DNA of 64,000 nt from Geobacteraceae bacterium (GTDB lineage Bacteria > Desulfobacterota > Desulfuromonadia > Geobacterales > Geobacteraceae), in assembly GCA_029975275.1 (NCBI GenBank), contig JARKPN010000140.1:56908-120907 (forward strand). The letters are read 5' to 3'. The position numbers and the translations under genes are program-made. Below the pieces are notes generated by a model that searched no databases, was not told the DNA's origin, and worked only from the letters and a program-made list of their open reading frames with translations. Below, in pieces: positions 33,392-40,683 of the stretch. Within the stretch, counting starts at the first letter, position 1, and each line of letters begins with the position of its first letter.

Positions 33392-34767
33392 AGATCCCGC
33401 TTCGTCTGGCAAAAAGGGAGGACCTGCGGATCATCGGCGTCGAACCGGTTGCCGAAGCCGAACTATGCTCGCGTACTCTGGAACTGATGGGGGAATTCCG
33501 CGCTTTTGCCCGTTCTTTTTCCGTAATGCTGGAAACCTGCACCGGATGCGGAGCTTGCGCAAAGGCCTGCCACAGCTACCTTGGAACCGATGATTTTTTC
33601 AATATTCCGGCCGCGAGGGCCGGCCTCCTCCGTAGAATATTTTCCAGATACTTCACCTGGTCCGGCAGGGTGCTCGGCAGATTTTCGGGTGCAGCGGAAT
33701 TTGGGCCAGGAACCCTGGACAGCTGGGTTGATTATTTTTATCAGTGCAATGCTTGCAGGCGTTGCGCAAAGTTTTGCCCGTTCGGTATAGACACGGGAGA
33801 AATCGTCCTGGCCGGACGCACTATTCTCACCCGTCTCGGCAGAGCTCCAGCGTTCATGGTCAATATCGCCAGGAACGAGCTCACGACCGGAAACAATACC
33901 GGGATACTCAAACCGGCAATTATCGACAGTTGTTCTTTTCTCGAAGAGGAACTGCTTGAGGAAACCGGACTGGAGATCAGGATTCCGGTTGATAAGCCGA
34001 ACACGGAAATCCTCTATCTTCCCTCGTCGTCAGAGTTGTTCGTCAATTCCGATACCCTGATGGGAGCGGCCAAGCTGTTCCATTACCTGGGAGTAGACTG
34101 GACGCTGTCGTCTACGTTGCTGGAAGCGGCAAACTACGGACTCCTGTTCGATCTGGACGTGATGAAGAAACACAATAACCGCATGCGTATCGCCGCAACG
34201 GCGGTAGGAGCCGAAAAGGTGGTTATGGGAGAATGCGGTCACGGCTGGCGGGCCGCCAAGATGTACTCGGAGGGGGCAAACGGTCCGTTTCCCTTTCAGT
34301 TGACCCATATTCTCGAACTGGTCACTGAGAGACTCCCTGATCTCAATCTGACAAAGCTCCCAATAAGGGCGACACTGCATGACCCGTGTAATTACGGTCG
34401 AGGCGCCGGACTGGTTGAGGAGCCCAGAAAGATCATGCACGCCTGCGTGGAGGATTTTACGGAAATGACCCCCAATCGTGACAGGAACTTCTGTTGTGGT
34501 GGAGGTGGGGGTCTCCTGATGGACGAAATGACGGAAATCAGAATGGAACTGGGAAAAGAGAAGTCGGAACAGATAAGGCGTCTGCTCCCATTGGATTACA
34601 TTGCCCTGCCGTGTGCAAGTTGCAAGGCACAGTTCCCGCTGCTTCTGAAACATTACGGAATGGGCGAAGTACGGACCGGCGGAGTTCTTGATCTGGTCGG
34701 CAGGTCACTGGTTTTGAACCGGCAGCAGGATGAACGGACGTCGCCGCAGGATTGTCTTGGAGGATAG
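33388..34767 (+). CDS. DsrK/HdrD-like iron-sulfur protein
   Basis: A 459-residue cytoplasmic Fe-S protein. Two 4Fe-4S sites come from CTGCGACAKACH and CNACRRCAKFCPF. The C-terminal half has CCG-type cysteine motifs (HDPCNYGR, NFCCGGGGGLL, LPCASCKAQFP) that build the noncubane 4Fe-4S cluster reducing disulfides in HdrB/HdrD and DsrK. It overlaps the DsrM-like gene by four bases, so the pair forms a membrane complex. The expected substrate is the adjacent DsrC in its oxidised or trisulfide form; a different disulfide is possible. Confidence 0.88.
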   Translation: MKIPLRLAKREDLRIIGVEPVAEAELCSRTLELMGEFRAFARSFSVMLETCTGCGACAKACHSYLGTDDFFNIPAARAGLLRRIFSRYFTWSGRVLGRFSGAAEFGPGTLDSWVDYFYQCNACRRCAKFCPFGIDTGEIVLAGRTILTRLGRAPAFMVNIARNELTTGNNTGILKPAIIDSCSFLEEELLEETGLEIRIPVDKPNTEILYLPSSSELFVNSDTLMGAAKLFHYLGVDWTLSSTLLEAANYGLLFDLDVMKKHNNRMRIAATAVGAEKVVMGECGHGWRAAKMYSEGANGPFPFQLTHILELVTERLPDLNLTKLPIRATLHDPCNYGRGAGLVEEPRKIMHACVEDFTEMTPNRDRNFCCGGGGGLLMDEMTEIRMELGKEKSEQIRRLLPLDYIALPCASCKAQFPLLLKHYGMGEVRTGGVLDLVGRSLVLNRQQDERTSPQDCLGG

Positions 34768-34834
34768 CAGTTCACGTAAAATCTCTGCTCGGGCTCTATC
34801 CGGGCACTATAAATGAAAAGGAGAATGAAACACT

Positions 34835-35266
34835 ATGAGGGTATGTTTTCCAGTTTTAACCGACCAGGGGCTGCAAAGTACCATCTATGGCCATTTTGCC
34901 TCAGCGCCCCTCTTTCTCGAAGTCGATACGGATACCGGAGAGACATCCGTGATAGCCAATTGCGACAAGCATCATCCGGACGCCGGATGTAACCCCTTTA
35001 GAGCCCTGACCGGCAGGCAACTGGACGGAGTAATCGTTGGCGGGGTCGGTGACAACCTGTTGGAACTGTTGAATATGATGGGATTCCGGGTCTATGAGGC
35101 GCAAACCGCAAGCGTTGAGGAAAACGTAGAACTCTTCGGGAAACAGGAACTGCCGGAACTGCAGAAACAAAACAGCGTGGAGGCTGGGAGGTGTGCCGGT
35201 ATCGATGGTGGGCATGCGTGCAGCCATTCTCACGACGATGCCGAAGGGTGCGACCATCCGCATTAA
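34835..35266 (+). CDS. NifX/NifB-type FeMo-cofactor-binding domain protein
   Basis: A 143-residue protein of the dinitrogenase iron-molybdenum cofactor family. MRVCFPVLTDQGLQSTIYGHFASAPLFLEVD and the LTGRQLDGVIVGGVGDNLLELL core are typical. The C-terminus is rich in His and Cys (CAGIDGGHACSHSHDDAEGCDHPH broken as GGHACSHSHDD), a likely metal-binding tail. Stand-alone members bind Fe-S/Mo clusters or act as metal chaperones. It is followed by a bidirectional terminator. Its place in a molybdenum region next to ModE suggests Mo handling (inference). Confidence 0.85.
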   Translation: MRVCFPVLTDQGLQSTIYGHFASAPLFLEVDTDTGETSVIANCDKHHPDAGCNPFRALTGRQLDGVIVGGVGDNLLELLNMMGFRVYEAQTASVEENVELFGKQELPELQKQNSVEAGRCAGIDGGHACSHSHDDAEGCDHPH

Positions 35267-35270
35267 ACGC

Positions 35271-35326
35271 AACCGGTCAGGGAACGTTCAGGTGCCTTGC
35301 GGCACCCGGGCTTTTCCTGACCGGTT
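35271..35326. terminator. Terminator between convergent genes
   Basis: AACCGGTCAGG at 35271-35281 pairs with CCTGACCGGTT at 35316-35326, with an inner GGTGCC/GGCACC helix. It closes the NifX-like transcript and can serve the converging modE gene. Confidence 0.75.
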
Positions 35327-35392
35327 GATAGCTGGATATGTCTGGATACCTCTGAAAATAATCTGAGTTGCCGGTTATCTGAGGAGGGCCGG

Positions 35393-35746
35393 TTATCTTC
35401 CTGATGCCCATTTGTCTTCGAGCTGTCGTATAAACCTCTTGTGTGTCCTCTGGATTGACTTGAAGCGTTTGAGAAACTTCCGTCCCTCTTCCGTCAGGAC
35501 TGTTCCACCGCCGCCCCCTCTGCCCCCTGCCGACTTTATGACAAGAGGCTTGTCGGACATCTTGTTCAGGGTGTCGATGGTGTGCCATACCTTTGGATAG
35601 CTTATTCCGACCTCTCTGGCGGTTCGTGCTATCGAGCCGTGAATATCGACCTTTTCAAGCAATTGTATGCTGTCGATATCCAGCGGTTTCCGGTCCGCTA
35701 AATGAAGAAAGATTTTTCCGGACATGTCGATTCGTATGTTTTCCAT
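35393..35746 (-). CDS. modE: ModE-like winged-helix regulator, DNA-binding domain only
   Basis: A 117-residue protein matching the N-terminal DNA-binding half of ModE: IQLLEKVDIHGSIARTAREVGISYPKVWHTIDTLN is the helix-turn-helix and SAGGRGGGGGTVLTEEGRKFL the wing. The molybdate-binding (TOBE) half of E. coli ModE is missing, so it either binds DNA without sensing oxyanion directly or uses a partner. ModE-like boxes lie 170 and 360 bases upstream and another before the molybdate permease, which supports the call. Confidence 0.88.
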   Translation of the reverse strand: MENIRIDMSGKIFLHLADRKPLDIDSIQLLEKVDIHGSIARTAREVGISYPKVWHTIDTLNKMSDKPLVIKSAGGRGGGGGTVLTEEGRKFLKRFKSIQRTHKRFIRQLEDKWASGR

Positions 35747-35914
35747 TTAAGAATCCTTCTCTCGTTGTTCTGGGTCCCTTCTGGCAATTGTTTGGAATCG
35801 CTGAATTTTCATGTATGGCTGAATCCATTTGGGCACATCGGACGTTAGCAAAAGGGAGGCCCCATGCTGGGCAACATGGGGCCAAGGAAAGTTGGATATG
35901 GGAGAATATCCAAG

Positions 35915-35938
35915 CGTTATATAACAATTTAAATAACG
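35915..35938. promoter_or_regulatory. ModE-like operator (site 2)
   Basis: CGTTATATA-N6-TAAATAACG, 24 bases. It lies ~170 bases upstream of modE (minus strand) and fits autoregulation. Confidence 0.7.
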
Positions 35939-36104
35939 AATTGCAACCAAAAAAATGCTTTTTTGGAAAAATTTTTCCACCGGTATGTATTTTACGAATT
36001 CCATATCAAAATCAATTGGTTTTGCGTACACTTAAAAATAAGTTTCCTCACTCCGGGGCCGATAAACCGGATTTTTGCAGAATAGAAAATTTTTCTTGCA
36101 TAAA

Positions 36105-36128
36105 GGTTATATAATATGCTAAATAACG
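36105..36128. promoter_or_regulatory. ModE-like operator (site 3)
   Basis: GGTTATATA-N6-TAAATAACG, 24 bases, the same width as sites 1 and 2. It lies ~95 bases before RNA element B, in the leader or promoter of the molybdopterin-binding gene. The interval 35747-36383 holds these two boxes, RNA element B and no gene that I can support. Confidence 0.7.
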
Positions 36129-36220
36129 TTGCCCTCAAATGAGGTTAGCCCGGAAAGCGGCCCGTTAGCTATTCAATAACCGGGCATAAACCGCAACCTC
36201 GATATCCATACAAAGATCAA

Positions 36221-36303
36221 GCGCTTATTTCGTCCTCCGCCTTGGGCGGACCAAACGAAACCCGCACTGATACCGGCAGTAACTCGGTATTGATGCGGGT
36301 TTT
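36221..36303 (+). ncRNA. Structured RNA element B, with terminator (pair of 31054-31137)
   Basis: After GCGCTTA, TTTCGT (36228-36233) pairs with ACGAAA (36255-36260), TCCGCC (36236-36241) with GGCGGA (36245-36250), and CCCGCA (36261-36266) with TGCGGG (36294-36299) followed by four T. Compared with element A, the T-A pair of the inner helix has become C-G, keeping the pairing. The terminator ends ~80 bases before the molybdopterin-binding gene. A molybdenum-, tungsten- or cofactor-responsive riboswitch is a reasonable guess. Confidence 0.68.
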
Positions 36304-36383
36304 GTCTTTTTCTACGACTTTAGCCTTCAAGCGGAACACCCAAGAAAACGAAACAACCAAGGCTGGCAAGGGGAGTAAAGCAC

Positions 36384-37409
36384 ATGATGAAAGCCATTCC
36401 GGTTCAGGAGGCCGTCGGAAAAGTCCTATATCATGACATTACCCGGATTGTACCCGGTGAATTCAAGGGGCGTGCCTTCAAGAAGGGCCACATTATCCGG
36501 GAAGACGATGTGCCGCAGCTGATGAACCTGGGGAAATACAACATCTACGTCCTGGACCTGCAAAAAGGCTTTATTCACGAAAACGACGCGGCAATCAGGA
36601 TTGCGCAAGCAGCAATAGGCGAAGGGGTAAGCCTTACCGAGCCCTCGGAAGGCAAGGTGAAAATGTTGGCCGAATGTAATGGCCTTCTCAAGATCAATGC
36701 AGAAGCACTCTACCAGATAAATTCGATTGAGCAGGTTGTCCTGTCGACCCTTCACACGAATCAGACGGTAACAGCGAACCTGCCCATTGCGGGGACGCGT
36801 ATCATTCCGCTTTTCACGGAAGAGTCGCGGGTCCTGGCAGTGGAAAAGATCTGCGCGGCCGCCTCGCCCATCGTGGAAGTGAAGCCGTTTCGCTCACTGA
36901 AGGTGGGGCTGGTAACCACCGGAAACGAAATCTATTCCAAACGTATAGAAGACAAATTCGGTCCCGTTGTCCGGAGCAAGTTCGCGGACATGGGAAGCAC
37001 CGTGTTTCGGCAGATCCTCACACCCGACGACGTTTCGACAATCGTTCGTTCCATCCATGAACTGTTGGAAGAAGGGGCGGAAATGATCGTTGCCAGCGGC
37101 GGCATGTCCGTTGACCCGGACGACCGTACGCCGGCGGCCATCCGGGCGGCCGGGGGAGAGGTCGTCACCTACGGATCACCCACCTTTCCCGGTGCCATGT
37201 TCATGCTGTCCTACGTTGGAGATGTGCCAGTCATAGGTCTGCCCGGATGCGCCATGTATCACAAGGCAACGGTTTTCGAGCTGATAGTCCCACGAATTCT
37301 TGCCGGCGACAGGATCACCCGCGCCGACATAATCGCCCTGGGTCACGGCGGCTTTTGCGCATCGTGTTCAGAGTGCCGCTACCCAAGCTGCAGTTTTGGA
37401 AAGGGATAG
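36384..37409 (+). CDS. Molybdopterin-binding protein (MoeA/MogA-like)
   Basis: A 341-residue protein. The N-terminal ~170 residues (VGKVLYHDITRIVPGEFKG) resemble the MoeA-associated domain, and residues ~175-310 are the MoCF/MogA molybdopterin-binding fold: VGLVTTGNEIYS, MIVASGGMSVDPDDRTPAAI and GLPGCAMYHKATVFELIVPRILAG. The tail CASCSECRYPSCSFGKG is cysteine-rich and probably binds a metal. It would insert or store Mo/pterin for the Mop enzyme encoded next. It lies behind RNA element B and a ModE-like box. Confidence 0.88.
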   Translation: MMKAIPVQEAVGKVLYHDITRIVPGEFKGRAFKKGHIIREDDVPQLMNLGKYNIYVLDLQKGFIHENDAAIRIAQAAIGEGVSLTEPSEGKVKMLAECNGLLKINAEALYQINSIEQVVLSTLHTNQTVTANLPIAGTRIIPLFTEESRVLAVEKICAAASPIVEVKPFRSLKVGLVTTGNEIYSKRIEDKFGPVVRSKFADMGSTVFRQILTPDDVSTIVRSIHELLEEGAEMIVASGGMSVDPDDRTPAAIRAAGGEVVTYGSPTFPGAMFMLSYVGDVPVIGLPGCAMYHKATVFELIVPRILAGDRITRADIIALGHGGFCASCSECRYPSCSFGKG

Positions 37410-37434
37410 GATCGTACGTTTGTCATTCCACCTT

Positions 37435-37627
37435 CCCTCACCTGAGTCACCTCCACAGGCCGGGTGAGGGGTCTTTTCCATGAAATGTGCAACGTACGGC
37501 CGCTATCTCGGTCATTTTTGTCCCGTCCTCTCCACAGGAAGGGGCGATGGTCACATGCAAGCCAGAAAGGAGCTCTCATCGTTGCAGCGTCCTTCACCCG
37601 CGTCCTCTCCACAGGAAGGGTGGAGGG
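37435..37627 (+). promoter_or_regulatory. Three tandem stem-loops with a shared loop in the mop leader
   Basis: Stem 1: CCCTCACC (37435-37442) with GGTGAGGG (37463-37470), then GTCTTTT. Stem 2: GTCCC (37520-37524) with GGGGC (37541-37545). Stem 3: CCTTCACCC (37591-37599) with GGGTGGAGG (37618-37626). All loops contain CCTC(T)CCACAGG, at 79- and 77-base spacing, while the stems differ in sequence but keep pairing. Loops 2 and 3 are identical over 16 bases and carry ACAGGAAG, which resembles a CsrA/RsmA site. Stem 1 may also terminate the upstream gene. Confidence 0.6.
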
Positions 37628-37689
37628 TTCACTCCAACCCCGTGTAACCGGGCACTGCCCAGTTATATAACCCCAAAGGAGGAGGAAGT

Positions 37690-40497
37690 ATGATTAAGAA
37701 GATGCTTAAAGTGAATGGTGTCGAGAGGCATCTGATCGTCGACCAGGAAGCTCTCCTGTCCGACGTGTTGCGGTACCAGCTCCACCTGACCAGCGTCAAG
37801 GTCGGATGCGCGACCGGCACGTGCGGCGCCTGTAACGTCATCCTGAACGGCAAGCTGGTACGCGCCTGCGTCACAAGGATGAAACGGGTCGACAACTGGT
37901 CGACGATTACCACCACCGAAGGGATCGGCACGCCGCTGAATCTCCACCCCATCCAGAAGGCGCTCATCTACCATGGCGCGATCCAGTGCGGTTTCTGCAC
38001 CCCCGGTTTCGTCGTCTCCATTAAGGCGCTCCTCGACTCCAACCTGAACCCCTCCCGTCAGGATGTTCGCGATTGGTTCCAGCAGTACAGGAACGCCTGC
38101 CGCTGCACCGGTTACATCTCCATCGTCGATGCGGCCATGGATGCAGCCAAGGTTCTCAGGGGCGAACTGTCCGAATCCGCCCTTGAGTACAAGGCTCCGG
38201 CGGACGGCCGGGTATACGGAACTCGTTATCCGCGTCCCACGTCGGTCGCCAAGGCCTGCGGCCTCTGGGACTTCGGCGACGACAAGGCCGACCAGCTTCC
38301 CGCAGACGCCCTCCACGCCGCCATCGCCTACGCCGACGTGGCCCACGCCAACATCAAGGGTATCGACACCTCGGCCGCCGAGAAGGCGCCGGGCGTCGTC
38401 AAGATCGTTACCCACAAGGACGTCAAGGGCAGAAACCGCATCACCGGTCTGATCACCTTCCCCGAAAACAAGGGCGACGGATGGGATCGTCCGATCCTCT
38501 GCGACGAGAAGGTCTTCCAGTATGGGGACGCCATCGCCCTCGCGATTGCCGACACCAAAGAGCATGCCGAAGCCGCGGCGAAACTGGTCAAGTTCGACCT
38601 GGAAGTGCTGCCGCACTACATGAACGCTCCGGCGGCCATGGCCGAGGACGCCATCGAGATCCACCCGGGCACCCCGAACGTCTACTTCACCCAGAAGCTG
38701 GTCAAGGGCGAGGACACCAAGCCGATCATAGAGAAGGCCGCCTATGTGGTGGAAGGCGAGTACTACCTCGGCCGTCAGCCCCAGATGCCCATCGAGCCTG
38801 ACAAAGGCTTTGCCTACATCAATGACGAAGGTAAGGTGTGCGTTCACTCCAAGTCCATCTGCCTGCAACTGCACCAGGCCATGATCGCCCCGGGTGTCGG
38901 CGTCGAACTGGAAAACCTGGTTATCGTCCAGAACCCCTGCGGCAGCTCCTTCGGCTACAAGTTCTGCCCTTCTAACGAAGCCCTGCTCGCGGTTGCCACC
39001 ATGGCGGTGGACGGCAGGCCGGTTCACCTCTCCTGCTCTTGGGCGCAGCTCCAGTTCTACACTGGCAAGCGCTCCCCGTTCTGGTACAAGGCCAGACTGG
39101 CCGCCGACAAGGACGGCAAGTTCATCGCCGCCGAGACCGACTGGTCGGTTGACCACGGTCCGTACTCCGAGTTCGGCGACCTCCTGACCCAGCGCGGCAT
39201 GCAGTACGCCTTTGCCGGCTACGACATCCCCAACATGCGTGGTGAAGGCCGCACCGTCTGCACCAACCACTGCTGGGGCGCCCCGTTCCGTGCCTACGGT
39301 TCTCCCCAAGCGTTCTTCTGCTCCGAGTCCTTGGTCGACGAACTGGCCAAGAAGATGGGCAAAGACCCCTTCGAGCTCCGTGAGCTGAACTGCTACCGTC
39401 CGGGTGCCACCACCCCGACCCAGCAGACCCCGGAAGTGTTCGTATTCCCCGAGCAGTTCGAAGCTCTCCGTCCCAAGTACCAAAGGGCGAAAGAAACCGC
39501 CAAACTGAGAAGCACCGACACCAAGAAGTGCGGTATCGGCGTCTCCCTCGGTATCTACGGCTGCGGCCTCGACGGCCCCGATACCTCGGAAAACTGGGCT
39601 GAGCTGCTCCCCAACAACGAAGTTATGGTCGGCAACAGCTGGCAGGACCACGGCCAGGGTTCCGACATGGGTACCCTCGCATTCGCCCATGAAGCCCTCC
39701 GGCCCCTCGGTCTGAAGGCGGAGCAGATCCACCTGTGCATGAACGATACCAGCATGACTCCGAACAGCGGTCCGTCGGGCGGCAGCCGCAACAACGTCGT
39801 TACCGGCAACGCCATCAGGGTTTCCTGCGAGAACCTGCTCGCGGCCATGAAGAAGGCCGACGGCACCTATCGCACCTACGACGAAATGAAGAAGGAAGGA
39901 ATCGAAACCAAGATATACGGCAAGTGGACCACGCCCTGCACGCCGTGCGACGTCCAGACCGGCAAGGGCGACCCCTTCTGCATCTACATGTACGGTCTGT
40001 TCCTGGCGGAAGTCGAAGTCGACATCACCACCGGCAAGGCTTCCTGCTACGGCATGACCCACATCGCCGACGTCGGCACCATCACCAACCAGCTGGTCGT
40101 TGACGGCCAGATCTTCGGCGGCTTGGCCCAGGGTATCGGTCTGGCCCTCACCGAGGACTTCGAGATGATCAAGGCGCACTCCAACATGATCGGCGCGGGC
40201 TTCCCGTACTGCAACGACATACCCGACAAGATGGAAGTCGTCTACGTGACCAAGCCCCGTGAACACGGCGCCTTCGGCGCCGGCGGCGTCGGCGAACTGC
40301 CGCTGACCGCTCCTCACTGCGCCGTCATCAACGCCATTGACGATGCCGTCGGTGTGCGTATCCGCCACCTGCCGGCATACCCCGAGAAGATCCTTTCGGC
40401 CCTCAATTCGCCGAAGAAGGCCTTCGACGTGTCCGACGCTCTGGAACAAGGCTACGTATGCCAGGATGTAACCTCCGAACCGCCGAAGAAGAAATAG
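37690..40497 (+). CDS. mop: Molybdenum aldehyde oxidoreductase (Mop)
   Basis: A 935-residue xanthine oxidase-family enzyme close to Desulfovibrio gigas Mop, oxidising aldehydes to acids with a molybdopterin cytosine dinucleotide cofactor. The plant-type 2Fe-2S domain has GCATGTCGACNV, and the helical 2Fe-2S domain has QCGFCTPGF and NACRCTGY. The Mo domains follow; the catalytic glutamate is in GGVGELPLTAPH near the C-terminus. There is no FAD domain, as in Mop. AAAGGAGGAGGAAGT precedes the ATG. A long leader with tandem stem-loops precedes it, and the maturation genes follow. Confidence 0.95.
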   Translation: MIKKMLKVNGVERHLIVDQEALLSDVLRYQLHLTSVKVGCATGTCGACNVILNGKLVRACVTRMKRVDNWSTITTTEGIGTPLNLHPIQKALIYHGAIQCGFCTPGFVVSIKALLDSNLNPSRQDVRDWFQQYRNACRCTGYISIVDAAMDAAKVLRGELSESALEYKAPADGRVYGTRYPRPTSVAKACGLWDFGDDKADQLPADALHAAIAYADVAHANIKGIDTSAAEKAPGVVKIVTHKDVKGRNRITGLITFPENKGDGWDRPILCDEKVFQYGDAIALAIADTKEHAEAAAKLVKFDLEVLPHYMNAPAAMAEDAIEIHPGTPNVYFTQKLVKGEDTKPIIEKAAYVVEGEYYLGRQPQMPIEPDKGFAYINDEGKVCVHSKSICLQLHQAMIAPGVGVELENLVIVQNPCGSSFGYKFCPSNEALLAVATMAVDGRPVHLSCSWAQLQFYTGKRSPFWYKARLAADKDGKFIAAETDWSVDHGPYSEFGDLLTQRGMQYAFAGYDIPNMRGEGRTVCTNHCWGAPFRAYGSPQAFFCSESLVDELAKKMGKDPFELRELNCYRPGATTPTQQTPEVFVFPEQFEALRPKYQRAKETAKLRSTDTKKCGIGVSLGIYGCGLDGPDTSENWAELLPNNEVMVGNSWQDHGQGSDMGTLAFAHEALRPLGLKAEQIHLCMNDTSMTPNSGPSGGSRNNVVTGNAIRVSCENLLAAMKKADGTYRTYDEMKKEGIETKIYGKWTTPCTPCDVQTGKGDPFCIYMYGLFLAEVEVDITTGKASCYGMTHIADVGTITNQLVVDGQIFGGLAQGIGLALTEDFEMIKAHSNMIGAGFPYCNDIPDKMEVVYVTKPREHGAFGAGGVGELPLTAPHCAVINAIDDAVGVRIRHLPAYPEKILSALNSPKKAFDVSDALEQGYVCQDVTSEPPKKK

Positions 40498-40563
40498 GAA
40501 GTACGAGCGGTTTCAATCCTCCGGCGCCGGCTCATGAACCGGCCGGCGTCGGAGTGCTTCCAC

Positions 40564-40587
40564 CGTAATGTATTTTATGTTATAACG
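40564..40587. promoter_or_regulatory. Degenerate ModE-like site (weak)
   Basis: CGTAATGTA-N6-GTTATAACG keeps the 24-base width of the three stronger boxes but departs at about four positions. It sits after mop, before the dicluster-binding gene, and partly overlaps a terminator. Confidence 0.35.
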
Positions 40588-40625
40588 ATGGAGAGCCGCC
40601 GTAACGGCGTGTTCTCCATCGTTTT
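40584..40625 (+). terminator. Terminator after mop
   Basis: AACGATGGAGA at 40584-40594 pairs with TCTCCATCGTT at 40613-40623, with an inner CGCCG/CGGCG helix and TTTT following. It allows strong mop expression to be uncoupled from the maturation genes. Confidence 0.8.
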
Positions 40626-40683
40626 CTGTTATATGTATCCCTAATCTCCAATCGAATGCAACTCCCGAGGAAAGAAGGTCACA

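Noticed and set aside
37435..37627. CRISPR array
   Set aside because: Only three imperfect units with variable stems and no constant repeat or cas genes; better explained as stem-loops.
37663..40449. Very long open frame (~928 codons) antisense to mop
   Set aside because: It mirrors the codon bias of mop, has no ribosome site or recognisable domain, and the sense frame is a clear Mop enzyme.
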